A stretch of DNA of 64,000 nucleotides from Hyparrhenia diplandra (GCA_015847255.1 JADLZK010009314.1:186001-250000); one strand, 5' to 3'. Counted from the stretch's first letter, positions 44,966 through 57,881 are shown. Made by a program: numbers and translations. Notes: generated from the letters alone by a model not told the origin.

Positions 44966-47900
44966 ATGGAAGTTGTGTTGGGGGCACTGCCAAGCCTCCT
45001 CCCCCCAAGCTCGGTGAGCTTCTTATTGGCAATGAGTACAACCTGCAAAAAGGAGGTTAATTAAAGGGGGCATTAGGTTTCTCCAAGCTGAGCTTGAGAG
45101 CATGAAGGCTGCTCTTCAGGACATCTCCAAGACTCCACCTGACAAACTTTCGACTGGGGATAAGATTTGGGCAAGGAATGTGAGAGAGTTGTCATATGAC
45201 ATAGAGGACAATATCGACACATTCATGGTGCAAGTCAAGGGCCATCAGCTAGCCAAAAAGCATGGATTCAAGAAGGTTATTGACAAGACCCTTGGTTCCT
45301 TGATGCTTCCCAGGATTCGTCGCAAGATTGCGATTGACATCAGACACATCAAGAGTCTTGTTACTGAGGTTCATGACCGGCGCCACAGGTATGAGATTAA
45401 CCATCATAGTGTTGATAAGACTATCAAAATCAATCCTCGTGCATTGGTTCGGTATGAGAAGGCAACAGAGCTAGTTGGTATCGCGGAGTCAAGAGATGAG
45501 GTGATCAAGATTCTCCTAGAAGGAAATGGATTGTCAAGCAACAAAAAAAAATAGTTTCCATTGTGGGATTTGGCGGCTTAGGAAAAACAACTCTTGCTAA
45601 TGCGGTGTATGAAAATCTTATACCACAGTTCGATTGCTCAGCTTTTGTATCGGGTGTCTCAGACTCCTGATATGGATAGATTATTCAAGGACATGTTCTA
45701 TCAATTAGCCAAGTATAGTACTGCAAGTATCAACGTTATTGACGAGCTAAGAAGATTCCTTCAGGAGAAGAGGTATGCATATATCAAAAAATTAGTCATC
45801 ATCAATTTATTTCTTGGAGTTTTTGTTTAGAAAGTTTGACAAATATGACGGTATTTCAAGATCACATCAATGCCACTCAAGTGTATCTCTTTTTTTTTTT
45901 CTTCATTTGTCATACCATCTGTTTTAGTAGGTTTTGCTTCCAAGTGGGAATCTTGAACTGCCTCTTGCCTATAGTATTCGGTTCAGTACTCTAGAGACTA
46001 GAGCTCTTTTTTGTGTGTGTGTGTCACGATTTTCTACAACCAGAGAGCCATTTGGTGACGTTGAATAGAGACTTTCGTATGAAGCCCATGATTGATTTTG
46101 TTCGTGGACTTTTGCGTGAACCAGAGATCTTTGTTATTAACTCTATACAAGAAAAAAAATAGAAGCTTTATTACAGAGGGAACTATTCTGGACGTGAAAA
46201 TCTTATATAAACTATTGAATGAACTTCGGGGGCTCATTCCGTCTCAAACGGGGCCTAAAGGAAAAAAAAAAAAAAACAAACAGCCACGAAAAATTCCATT
46301 CACGTAGAAAGTACTAGATGCACTTGCAAAAGTGCAATGCTGGGAGGGAATACTATAATCGTCCACTATTCCAATGTCAAACTATAGTAATTTTGACCAA
46401 GTCTATAGAGAAGAAGAAAAATATATATTTAAGACTTGAAATTAATAACTTGATATATCATGGATTATATTTTTAGAATATACCTCATTGTTATGAGAGA
46501 TGTTAATATTCTTTTCTATAAACTTGGTCAAGGACAAACTGGATTTCTTATATTTCAGGACACGTCACACCTGATAAGAAAGAGGTGGCTGCTTTGAGTC
46601 AAGACACAACCTAGAGTACAAGTACATACATATCTCTAATTACTGCCCGCATTTACAGCGGGAGGGTCATGTTTTATATAGTCAAAACTGTCAACAAAGT
46701 GTCACCCTTTTTTGAAGGAAATGAGCATAACAAAAACAATTTTGATTTAAATAAATTGGTTCCACATGTACATGCCCTCTATTTAAACGTAGGCACAAAA
46801 TAGATGAAGAATCAAGCTTGAGGCCCAACTTGACCTGTTGGCTGACCACCCAAGTATGCCATGTTGATCATCTTAATACATCAACATGATGTACTAGAAG
46901 CCATGTACAAAAGATGGGCCTAATTGGCCAAAATTGACATGTCAGCCAACCTATGAATTTTGGCCAAATAGGCTCAAATTTGATGTGGAGCAAGCCAAGA
47001 GGATCCATATCAAGCGGTGCTGGTCCCACCTGTCATGGGGGGGTGTGGGGTGGTGGGGGGGGTCGTCAGCCAACCACCTCCCATCTTTATCTATAGAAGA
47101 AGGTTTGCAAGCTAGGGCCATTGTAGTATAAGCAGCCAAGCAGGCAAGGGTTTTATCCATAGGTTATATAACAAGCACAGTACATTTAAGAAACATTTGA
47201 TTTGTTCTCAATTTTCTCAATGAAATGACCTTTTGTCATTTATTATGTGCAGGTACTTAGTTATTATTGATGACATATGGGAAATCTCATCCTGGAAAAA
47301 TGATCAGATGTGCTCTACCCGATGATGGTGTGGAATATAGGATAATCACAACTACACGAAATTTTGCAGTTGCTAAAGAAATTGGTGGTCCATACAAGAT
47401 GAAGCCGCTTTCTTTGGAAAACTCTAGGATATTAATGTATGGAAGAATATTTGGCAAACAAGACAAAGACAAATGCCCCTGAAGAACAACTAGAGGAAGT
47501 ATCAAACTGAATACTAAAGAAATGTGATGGTGTTCCCTTAGCTATTATCACGATAGCTAGTTTGCTGGCCGGTAAAGGAAGAAACAAATTGGAATGGTAT
47601 GATGTGTGCAATTCTATTGGTGCAGGACTAGAGGAGAATAACACTATAGAGACAATGAGAAAGATTTTGTGTCTCAGCTATTATGATATGCCGTCTCTTG
47701 TTAGGACTTGCTTGCTATATTTAAGTATGTTTCCTAAGATTATGATATCGAAAAAAGATCGTTTGATATGGTTGTGGATAGCTGAAGGTTTTATCCAATC
47801 TAAAAAGCAAGACAAGAGCTTAGTTGAAATAGGGGAGAGTTACCTCAATGATCTCATAAATAGAAGCATGATCCAACCTAGGCATAACAAATGGAGTGGC

Positions 47901-49502
47901 ATGATAGAATCTTGCCGTGTACATGATATGGTGCTTGATCTTATTCGTTCCTTGTCAAGCGAAGAACAATAATATGGTTCAGTCATGTGCATCGAAAAAG
48001 GTTCGAGGCTATCCCTTCAAAATGGAAAGGCTTGTCATGGCAAACCTGTGGCTACATTGAGCAAAGAACGTCAAGTGAGGTCAGTTAATGTCTTTCTATC
48101 TTCTATTGATAACATACCAACGGCACTTGAGAACTTCAGCATTTTTGCGTGTATTGGATTTAGAAGGATGTCATCTTTCACAAGGCTATAGCCTCAAGTT
48201 TCTTGGTAATTTGCTTCATTTGAGGTACCTTAGTCTAAGACATACAGATATTGATCAGCTCCCGAAGAAATAGGAAATCTACGGTTTCTACAAATATTAG
48301 ATGTAGACACAAATGGGAAAGCAATCCCTAGTTTGCCGTCAAGTATTGTTCGGCTAACACAATTGATGTGCCTGCACATGAATATGCGGACAAGTGTGCC
48401 AGAAGGGATAGGGAGCTTGATAGCCCTTGAAGAGCTTTGACGTCTGTGCATCAGCTGTAAAGGGAAGATGCTAGAAGAGCTGGCCCATCTAACAGAGCTG
48501 AAGGTGTTGAATCTTCATATCATCCCTAGCAATTCGATCGATGTCGGCTTCCACCGATCCAAATTGGAGAGTGACAACAGCGTGGACAAATCTGTAGTGG
48601 AGTGCCTTAACAAGCTTCATAAAATTCAGAGTCTAGTAATCACTGTTACAAATTGGGAATGCAACTTGGATGGTTGGGTCGTCAGCACCCCTCAAAACCT
48701 CCGTAAATTGCAAGTATGGGGCCGTTGCTGGTTTGCTACGCTGCCTGCTTGGCTGAAGGTGAATCCGTCCCTCCTTGTGAACCTCTCCTTCCTTCAGATC
48801 AAAGTGAAGTTGCTGCAGCAAGAGGATCTTAATATCCTAGGGAGCTTGCCTGCTCTCCACTATCTATATCTGACAGTAGTGGGCCATCAAGATCTAGGGA
48901 TCCATGGGAGATTCATTGTTGGTGGTTGCTCGTTCGCATGCCTCGTGCTCTGCAAGTTGTGTGGATTTGGAGGGCATGTGGTGTTTGAGCAAGGAGCCAT
49001 GCCAAGGCTGATGGATCTTGACCTTGAATTCCCAGCGCAGCGGTTGAGAGAAATCGACGGCAGTTTCAACATTGGCTTAGAAAACCTGCCGTCGCTGCAG
49101 CAAGTCAACGTTGAGTTGCAGTTTCAATCTAGATGGCCCAGCAAGAAGGAGGTGGAGGAAGCAAGGGCTGCGATGTGGCACGCGATTATTCATCAAGTCG
49201 CCCATCCCAATCATCCCAGATTTCGCTTACTATATAATGGAGTAAGGATCTACTTGCTGCTTGTTCCTTACTCGCTCAATTTGTTGTTCTTGCTTCTCTG
49301 CCTTTTCCGTTTCCTACCAGCATATTTCTTATTTTTCGCCCTCTCTTTGCTTCTCAATCAGTCTCCTTTTTTTTTTTTTTTCAGTTGTTCTCTGCACGAT
49401 GAAGGAACCTGTCGTAGTGCCGTGTACGTCGCTGCAGTAGAGTATACCCAGGTTCTGTTTCATTCTCAATCTGAACTGGAGCTGACGACCAAGAGCTGGT
49501 GA
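44966..49502 (+). pseudogene. NLR-3: CC-NBS-LRR, multiply frameshifted
   Basis: Same family as NLR-1, -2 and -4. Exon 1 (44966-45772, ATG at 44966) begins MEVVLGALPSLLP. It slips at a C run (near 45,003) and again at about 45,050, then is open with ELSYDIEDNIDTF; further slips at an A run (near 45,547) and at 45,652 flank GFGGLGKTT. Exon 2 (from 47253) encodes LVIIDDIW, RIITTTR, GVPLAIITIASLL, CLLYLSMFP, CRVHDMVLDLI and an LRR. Breaks: near 47,297 (A run), 47,478, an in-frame TGA at 47,508 in place of an Arg codon, two compensating slips near 47,735-47,755, a TAA at 47,970, and near 48,268. From about 48,441 the LRR is one open frame ending at 49502. The paralogues stop shortly after HPNHP, but here the frame runs on about 80 residues. 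The intron is 45773-47252. Confidence 0.85.
46345..46565. mobile_element. Decayed Stowaway-like MITE in the NLR-3 intron
   Basis: Core arms 'atgtcaaactatagtaattttgacc' (left) and 'aacttggtcaaggacaaactgg' (right) with an AT-rich centre resemble the internal part of CTCCCTCC-type Stowaway MITEs. The extreme termini are not preserved. Confidence 0.4.
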
Positions 49503-49785
49503 AGGGAAGCAAAGGATCACGGACGCCGGGTGATGCACACCATTGATTTCCTGCATGCTCATATATAGGTAGGTAATGCTTTCAATTCATCCAAGATCCA
49601 ACAAGCTTTATTCTACCAATACATTTCCTCAATATATGGTGAATGGAATCGTTGTTTTACTATTGCTATATATCCTAGTAGATTATGCCATCATCATTCA
49701 GATTTAATTAAACTTTCATAAAATTGACGTCAATGCACATTATCAGTTGTAGTAGGACAGAGGCTGGTGTAGAAAGAACGCATGC

Positions 49786-50442
49786 TGTTGGGACACGAGC
49801 CCCTGCGGTCTCAGCGGAGGTAGTCACTGCTGGAGAAATTGTGCGCGGAGGCTCACGCTGACAAACGGGCTTTTATGTTGCGATCTTTTCAGGTAAGACG
49901 AGCAGCCCCCGGGACCTCCGCTACCCGGGCTGTCGGAGGTCCCGGTCCCAACTTCGCGGAGCTCCTCCGGAAGCGACGGCTCCGCCTGCTATCACACCAA
50001 GTCGCGGAGGTCGTAACCTCCGCCCGGTCCAAGGCGAGCATCAGGAGATGACCAAGGACCAGGGCTCGTGTGAGATCCTGGCGGAGCGCAGCGAAGGGCA
50101 GGCGGAGGTCTCCCAACGGGGGCTCCAGGCGGACCAATCAGGTTGCTCGTTGGAGAAAGCCGGCGTGAGAATATGAAAGTACGCAGAGAGCCCGCGCAAT
50201 ATGTGAACCCGAGGGAATATGCTGAGAATATTAGAGGGCAAACTTGTAACCTTATATTCCATGGCGGTTGTAAAACTATAAATAGGGACGAGTCCTTCCC
50301 CGTTAAAGGGGCTGGTGAATTCCATTTATGGACAATTACTATTATTCCTTCCTAGCTTTTGCACACAGCGCCCCGGACCTTCTCCCTCGGGGCACCGCTG
50401 GAGCGGAGGTAACACCTCGTGTTGAGAGCCCCAAGCTCAACA
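49786..50442 (+). repeat. 5' LTR of the 7-kb retrotransposon
   Basis: 657 bp from TGTTGGGACACGAGCC to AAGCTCAACA, with a TATA box (TATAAATA) at 50277-50284. Preceded by the TSD CATGC at 49781-49785. Near-identical to 56213-56868, with differences that are mostly 1-5-bp indels. Confidence 0.95.
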
Positions 50443-50443
50443 T

Positions 50444-50502
50444 TGGCGCCCACCGTGGGGCTCGAACCCACGACCACAAGGTTAAGAGCCTTGCGCTCTA
50501 CC
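50444..50502 (+). promoter_or_regulatory. Extended primer-binding site, complement of tRNA-Lys(CUU)
   Basis: Starting two bases after the LTR, TGGCGCCCACCGTGGGGC is the complement of the 3' end of plant tRNA-Lys(CUU) including the non-genomic CCA. The match continues without break through the T arm, variable loop and anticodon arm (containing 'aaggttaagag', anticodon CTT on the minus strand) to 'gcgctctacc' in the D arm, about 59 nt. Ordinary PBSs match about 18 nt. The tRNA sequence comes from general knowledge of plant tRNA-Lys. Confidence 0.85.
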
Positions 50503-53500
50503 TCCGATCACACGTGGAATGTGGACAACCTCCGCAAGTACTATGTGTAAGGCTATCCCCCGCGAAATATAAGCGGAGGACAGCCACTACCTTACTTTTC
50601 CGCGAGTAGCAGTAGATTTACAGCATTTCAATCAAAGTCTTGCACTCTTTTCCTCACAGGGAAACTCCTAGCGGAGGTGAGGTTTTTAACGAGGCAAGAC
50701 TAATGTAAAATCCTCTGAAATATAAAGAGGAAATTTCCCCAAAACAGAAAGAAAAACATAAGTCGAAAGTGACTAGCAACGCAGTCACAACATTCGACTA
50801 AGGTGACAAGAATACCCAAGAGAACATTTTACGGGTAGAACGCGGAGGTTCTAACCTAAAATGACCTCTAAAGACCAACGAAACGGTCTCAAAAAATCCT
50901 CGAAAAAAGTCCTACCCAAAGCGTAGGCATCGAGGTGGCACAACGGCATGTGTCAAAATTTAAAAAGCTGAAAAAAGACCTGTCCATCTCAGGCATCAGC
51001 GACACCTCCGCCAACAAAGGCAACGAGGAGGGTAAACACAAAAACTTCAGTACACTCATAACATCTCTACTTGGTTATTATATTTACAAATTACACAGGT
51101 GCTCGACATTGTGCTGTAAAAGCTACAAGCATCTTCTCAGAAGATGGTACAGTGGTAGCACAGCAAGACAGAGGAGATGAGCTACACCACCACGCAGGGC
51201 AACAACTTCACTCCGCGCGCACAAGGAAGCCTCTGCCAGCGTCGACGCGTCCTCTCGTGCAGCCAGCAGACCACAATAGGACCTCTTCATCCCAATCGAC
51301 CTCCGACAAGTGGGCACAAAATAGACCTGAAGTCGCCCTAGAGGAGGTCCGACTCAAGGAGTAAAACCGCTAGAACATATCAAGTGGCCACCGAAACCAT
51401 CAAAGCTCATCGCCAAGAATTGATAGCACATGGGCAAGAGTTAATAGCTCCGTGCTCGTTTCTAGTCCGAGCTTCCGACCAGCGAATAGGAGGATAACCA
51501 AGTACGGCCCCTAGACCACCAAATACGAACCCTTACACGGTATCAATGCTCTGATTGCTAAGCCACTGCTAGACTGAACCATCATACCTGAGATAACCAA
51601 GGAGGGGGGAGAGAATGAATGGATTATATACTAACCCAACCAACCTAACATACCTACCAAAGGACAATATCAATAAGTCCCCTTAATGGTCCAAGCCCTA
51701 TAAAACAAGCCTAGACCCCCCCCATACGACACTCCATCATTCCAAAACAAAAATTATACGAGGAAAACTAGAAGCGGCCGGATGAATGCGGGACGTCAAC
51801 CTCCGCCCAGTAACCACGAATAAGAAGAAACCGTGTAAGAAATCGTAATGATCCCGGCATTTGGACAATCTCGGGGGAGAGAGCGTAAGAATTCGTAACA
51901 TCCCCCGGAGTTTAAAAGTCCTATAAAGTATCCAAATGCGAGATCCTTGCCGAAGACCCGTGAAGCGGAGGCGACAAAAAAACGCTTCCCACACGGGTAG
52001 CGGAGGTTCAAGACAAGACCAAAACTCCTCCACGCGAGTACTTCGCGGCGGAAGGGGGCAATTGGCGCCGCAAACAAGTGACTATCCTCCGCGGTCAAAT
52101 CCACAAGCGGAGGTTCGAATAAAATTCAAAAAAAAAAAAAAAGAAAAAGAATAAGCAATGTAACCAAAACAATAAGTCGAATGCAATGATAAGCTCCGCT
52201 TTATTGATAAAGATTGTGTCATTACACAAATGGGCTACAAAAAATATAGCCTATTCAGATCCGAGGCGGAGGTCCCTCCCAAGCTACATCGTTAAGAACG
52301 CCATTCGCGCGTCACCTAAGTCATACAAAACATCTTCATACATCTCATCTACGCTAGGGTTGGCGAAGGTGTCCTTCCAAAATAACCACAGATCTCCGTC
52401 AACATAAACACCGTTTACGATAAAAACACAAGGGATCCACTTCTTGCGCGAGGCACCTCATCGGGAACCTGGGCGGGGAAGTCATTGATTAAAACGAAAC
52501 ATTAGATTTTCATTTAAACAAGTACCTTGTTACTTTTACAAGCGAGACGAACATCAGCGCAAAAGACTAAAAGTGAAAGGGAAAACTCCTAGCCCTCTAC
52601 ACCTCCGCGTCATCGGCGTTCGGAGACCCGTCCCCCCTCCGTATCGGGCGGCGGGGCGGGAGCATCCGTGGGAGCGCCGTCCTCGCGATCACGCGAGGCT
52701 CGGCAACACCGGCTTGAGGACCGGTCGTGGAAAGCACAAAACATTAGAATCAACAACAAAATAAGGTGAAGACACAAAACCACGCCAAGAAAGGAAACAA
52801 AAAGAAAAGAACCAACCGGCAAAAGAGAACGAGCAAGAGACGCGGCCTCAGCGCGCCTGGGACGATCCAAAGTTTCTTCATGAAAGATCCCAAGAACTTC
52901 ATGGCACCGCCCCCAAGCTCCGCCCGGGCTCAAAGGCTGGTGCGCCTCCTTCACACGGGCCTAGAAACATCCTCACAACAACCGGTGGCAAGGATGCGGA
53001 CGACGCTTTGTCGCGGCAGCCCGAGCACCAAAATCGGAAACGCCTTGCGGCAAAGAGGAAGCTTGGCGAAGTTCTTCGACATCCATGATAGCACGCCCGG
53101 GTGCCGCCCCTCGTGGGGAAAGGGCGTTACCACCGCACCAAAGGATGTAACGACCTCGCAGATACAAGTGGGGAGCGGAGTACGGGACGCCGTGAGAGCC
53201 CATCCAGCTGTCCTCTCCGATACCGAGCTCGCGAAGAGATAAGGCTTCAGATTAGCCTCTTCGAAGCTTGGCCTTCGTCGCGAAGGGCCTTCTCGGCCCC
53301 TCTCGGCACGGCAAATCAACTCTTCTTGCGCCTTCTTCGACGCCGGCCTCTTTCAAAGCGGAGCTCACGCTCGGCCGACAACAATTTGTCGGAGGCCTCC
53401 TTCCCATCTCGCCAAGAGAAGGCTTTTGCCTCAAATTTTTGGAGCCCATCACGCGACTTAAGCTCTGATGGACCCGAGCGCGAACGCACTCAAAGCGCGG

Positions 53501-53795
53501 TCATCTCGCAAACAAAGAATCAGACCGACAACACAAAAAAAAAAAAGACATACTTGAAAGGCTCTAGTCCACGGCCTTATCCAACACCTCCACACACGTC
53601 GCCTTCGAAAAATATTTATGAATGGTACCTAATCGGAGGAGTAAGGAAACCGCAAAACAGAGAAAAAAGAGGGATAAAAGACAAGAACCGCGTGGAGGTA
53701 ACTCACTTAAAGTACCTTGTGCGGCAACCACGGGAGAACCCGCCCCCGGCACACCAACGACATCTCCGCTTAGTACTGCGAAGAGGAGGAATTGA

Positions 53796-55583
53796 TCAAA
53801 CAAATCCTAACAGGCACAAGGAAACCAAAAGCGAGAATGGAATCGAAAAACAAAACTGTGTTGCCGCGGAGGTCGGGACCACCTTGTCGCGCGGCACTCC
53901 CGGGACTTGTGCCGCCTTCACCGCCTTAGCCCGAGAACTCTCGGCCTCCGCTGCATCACCCTTAGAGGCATGATAGGCGGCACGGAGCTCTGCATCGAGC
54001 ATAGGTAATACTCGCACCAGTAGGAGGTACAAATGAATCTTCCGCCTTGGGACTCAACTCGTACCTCCCGGCGAGACTCCCTCCACCGATCTCGTCGCGA
54101 AGCGGCTCCCCCGTCGACTTCACCCCGTGAGCTCGCGAGCTTCGCTCGAGCAGGGGAAAACCATCAAAGGGGTTCGCCATGGCCTTCGACACCTCCGATG
54201 CGACACCTCCATCAAAGGCCAACTTACAAGCGGCAGCGGTAGGAGAAACCGGGCTCTCCCGTAGGACCGAACCAGCTGCACCTCCGCCCGGTAGAGCCCG
54301 GCATCGCCGAGAAGTGTGAGCTGGCGCTGATGGTGGCAACAACCAATTTGGTCGCCGCGGGTGCGGAGGATCCCCCCTCCGCACAACTTGCTTTTGGCCC
54401 CGCTTATGGGCAAGTTGCTTCTTCTTCTTAGCCTCTTCCTTGGCCGTGGCGGCGATCGCTGCATGAGATGGGCGGGCGGAGGCCCCCTCATCCGTCTTGA
54501 TCTTCTTTGATTTCTCACGAAGTCGTCGGGGGGCCTGCGTTTACGAGCAGGCGGATGAACACCAGCGGCCGCCTTCTCCAATTCGCGGCCTCCTCCTCCT
54601 CGCGCCGCAATATCGGCAAGCACGCGGCCGAGGCACTTTATGCGGGCCATAGGTGACCCCCATCCCTCGAAGATACGATTCAATCGAGGCATGTTCCCCG
54701 CCCGCAACCTCCGCGCGAGGAATTCCCACGATACCAATAGGGCCCGTAACATCACGGGCTTCCATCTCGACACCCATAACGAAGGCGTCCGCACTAACAC
54801 CCTCGGGAAGTTGAGTCCCAAGGCGGGCACGGGACCATCTCCGACCCGCCAAAAGCGGGGAGATTAATCCTCTCCCTTTGGGAACTCAGCGTTCTTCTTG
54901 GCAAGCGGAGAATATTTTTGCGGCGCAATACTCTTCAACAATATCCCGACCTCGGAATATTGACAAGCCAACAAGAAAGCTTCGCGACATTTAGTCCTCT
55001 TCTCTGTCATCTGTCATTTTGATCCGGTTTCGACACAATGTCCACGGAACAAGAATAGACGCCGAAGGGGTAGCGAACCTCGTCAACTCCATCCACCGTC
55101 TTCGTAGAACTCGCGGACCGGCGTAAAACCAAAACTCCATCCAGCCGGCATCCCACTTACTCTTCCGAGCAAAGGAGAGCTCCGTCTTCTCCCGCCTCCC
55201 CGGTGGCGGCGGGGCTGAATGTGCGGCGGCCGTCGCAGTTTCTTCGCTGCCATCCGCCATCTTCGAACCTTCGGCTGCTTGTGCAGTTCATAAAACTCCA
55301 CAAAGTTGTTTATCTCCGGCTTAGCACCATAGGACTCAAGACGCCCATACAAACTTCGCCACCGCAAAGAAACGCGTGAGGCGTAAGTTGATGAATCTGA
55401 GCGTTGAAGGACTCGATGCAGCGCGGAGAAAAGACATGTACGGAAGGCGGAGACCGCGGGTAAAAATCCTTGAAAACGATACCCCAGCGATGATTTGGGG
55501 CTCCGCAGCTCAGGCACCGACTCCCTAGAGGCGAGCAACTTCATAGGTAGCGGAGATATGACCCTTCCGGCGGAGCTCATCAA
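53796..55583 (-). pseudogene. Antisense ORF of the LTR element ('putative gypsy-type transposase'-like), broken
   Basis: On the strand opposite to the element, consecutive frames carry the block common in grass transposon proteins annotated as 'transposase (putative) gypsy type': PELRSPKSSLGYRFQGFLPA, LFSALHRVL, NNFVEFYELHKQPK (about 55,560-55,280), then ELSFARKSKWDAGWMEFWFY (about 55,190-55,120). After a proline/arginine-rich linker comes an alanine/glutamate-rich probable coiled coil (AELRAAYHASKGDAAEAES, near 53,970). Several single-base shifts break the frame. The function of this protein class is not established to my knowledge. Confidence 0.5.
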
Positions 55584-56212
55584 TCATCGCCTGGGTCATC
55601 CTTGTTGGCCCCAACTAATAGGTAGCTTCAACCTCCTCGCGAGCCATCGGATCTCAGACAGATGCCTCAACGTCGAAAGAGTATCTTCAAGTCTTGGGCA
55701 CGGGCAGCGTCCGGCATGCAATCCTCGTAGAGGCGGGCAAGCGGGTTGGAGCGGTGCGGGAGAAGCTCGCGTATGGCCGTAAAGCTCGTCGGGGAAGCGG
55801 CCCCACGCTAAACGGCCCCGAAACCCGCACGCATGCAACTAGGAAAACCAGCGGGGCTAAGCGGAGCTACGAGCGAAGTGCGCAAAAGAGCGAGACGAGT
55901 GGGAAATGAAAAAGCGGCGGCCTGGGTACCCCTGCTCCGGGGGGGGAGCCCCTTTTATAGGCGTCGGGGCAACCCTTCGCATCCCAAAACCAGCAGATGC
56001 GACCAACGGGCGTAAAACGGTCACATTGGCCTCGGGCGCGTTTTTACGTCGTTGTGACCCCGGACACTTCAAATTCTCCCCGCGGTGAAGGTCCCTCGCG
56101 AAAACATCCGGGGGAAGGAACCCTCAACACCTCGCTAGCGCCGCGGCTTCGTTGAGAGCGAAGGCACACCTCCGCCTAGTGACCGTTTCGCCCTCAAGGG
56201 GGGGGGGCACTT

Positions 56213-56868
56213 TGTTGGGACACTGAGCCCCAATGGTCTCGAGAGGTAGTCTTGTTGGAGAAATTGTGCGCGGAGGCTCCGACAAACGGGCTTTTATGTT
56301 GCGATCTTTTCGGGTAAGGCGAGCAGCCCCCGGGACCTCCGCTACCGGGCCGTCGGAGGTCCCGGTCCCAGCTTTCGCGGAGCTCCTCAGGAAGCGGCGG
56401 CTCCGCCTGCTATCACACCAAGTCGCGGAGGTCGTAACCTCCGCCCGGTCCAAAGCGAGCATCGGGGAGATGACCAGGACCCGGGGGCTCGTGTGAGATC
56501 TGGCGGAGCGCAAGGGCGAAAGGGCCGACGGAGGTCTCCCAACAGGGGCCCGAGGCGGACCAATCGGGTTGCTCGTTGGAGAAAGCCGGCGTGAGAATAT
56601 GAAAGTACGAGAGAGCCCAGCGCAATATGTGAACCCGAGGAATATGCTGAGAATATTAGAGGGCAAACTTGTAACCTTATATTCCATGGCGGTTGTAAAA
56701 CTATAAATAGGGAGGAGTCCTTCCCGTTAAAGGGGCTGGTGAATTCCATTTATGGACAATTACTTGTTATTCCTTCCTAGCTTTTGCACACAGCGCCCCG
56801 AGACATTCTCCCTCGGGGCACCGCCTGGCCGGAGGTAACAGCTCGTGTTGAGAGCCCTAAGCTCAACA
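56213..56868 (+). repeat. 3' LTR of the 7-kb retrotransposon
   Basis: 656 bp, TGTTGGGACACTGAGCC to AAGCTCAACA, TATA box at 56702-56709. Followed by the TSD CATGC (56869-56873). Confidence 0.95.
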
Positions 56869-57005
56869 CATGCTTAAGGAATAAGAACTAGTGTGATCAG
56901 CATGTTTTGCAATGCACGCTTTTGCTTGCTTTCATTGTTGATGTTTTTCATGTGCCTTCTGATTTTTTTTTTTCAACCCAAAAATATCACCTCCTGACAT
57001 TAGTT

Positions 57006-57128
57006 AGGCCCCTGTTAAATTTGTTGTTGGCTGGTGATCTTTGTGAGAGAAAATACTGCCGGGCCATTTGTTGCTGGCTGATCTTTGTGAGAGAAATACT
57101 GCTGGCTGGTTTTGGCTGCGAACAGGCT
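57006..57128 (+). mobile_element. hAT-like MITE with internal duplication
   Basis: Begins 'aggcccctgtt' and ends 'gcgaacaggct', so the ends form an inverted GGCC-TGTT/AACAGGC(T) terminus. The interior contains two copies of 'ggctg.tgatctttgtgagagaaa.tactg', a foldback arm motif frequent in grass MITEs. Confidence 0.5.
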
Positions 57129-57769
57129 CCAGATGGCGACCTGGAATGGACGTCTTGAAAGACCAAAGTCATTTATCTTGGGGGGGCGGACCAAGGCAGG
57201 CATTTGATGTGCAAGCTATCCTACATGGTTTCGTCGTGTGGTCATTGACGGTGGGTCTTGGCAAGTGTGTCATGATCCGTTGTTCCATGAAGAAGCGACA
57301 CGATTGCTGAATCTGAATCACAACTTATATTGAGAGCAGTTTAAATCTTGATAAATGAAGGGCTTTCATTATTTTCATTTCAAGTCTGTAGAATTTCTCA
57401 TGAAAAAATATTGGAAAAGCAGGATAATATAATTAAGAAAAATGATATATGTTGGACACTTTTTTATATTTATATTAATTTCTTTTGTATACGATACGAT
57501 GGTTTTAACTTTTAAGGAATGTATAGGCATTTGTTTCCCGAATCTAAAGAAGTTGCTGCTCTGTAAGCTACTGCAATTTAGTATTGTCAGTCTAGTAGGC
57601 AATCAAAGTCAAGCTGGGCGGCTTTGGCAGCTGGTGCCCTAACCACACATTCAATCCAAGTGGATGTTGATGATGATATATTGATGATGATGTACGCCTC
57701 CTTACCGATAATGCCTGGATGTATTGTTGACGCTTCCTCTCGCTTCATCTGTGTGAGATATCCATGAAT

Positions 57770-57825
57770 CACATCACATTACTGATGAATCACATTACTG
57801 ATGAATCACATCACTGATGGTCTAT
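57770..57825 (+). repeat. Short tandem repeat of 'gatgaatcacat'
   Basis: Three consecutive imperfect copies of 'atgaatcacatcactg' with a period of about 17-23 bp. Confidence 0.75.
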
Positions 57826-57881
57826 TGACGATGATGACGATTCACCGTCATCAAGTCACCAAGCACTGAAGCAGCCAAGCA

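Larger units (their letters stand above)
49786..56868 (+). mobile_element. Non-autonomous LTR retrotransposon with CATGC TSD
   Basis: 7083 bp: two LTRs of about 656 bp, TG...CA ends, and the 5-bp TSD CATGC at 49781-49785 and 56869-56873. It has a primer-binding site complementary to tRNA-Lys directly after the 5' LTR and a polypurine tract (A2G10-like, about 56,195-56,209) before the 3' LTR. No gag, protease, RT or integrase motif was found in any frame of the 5.8-kb interior. The only recognisable coding signal is antisense (53,796-55,583). The CGGAGGT motif recurs throughout. It inserted about 280 bp past the end of the NLR-3 open frame. Few LTR differences suggest a fairly recent insertion. 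Confidence 0.95.

Noticed and set aside
50444..50502. tRNA-Lys gene on the minus strand
   Set aside because: The 5' acceptor strand and most of the D arm are missing, the 3' CCA is present, and it abuts an LTR, so it is a primer-binding site and not a gene. The peptide GARTHDHKVKSLALY read from it is an artefact.
53101..53973. Long plus-strand open frame in the LTR element
   Set aside because: Arg/Ser-rich and without gag or pol motifs; it mirrors the antisense coding region and GC-rich composition.
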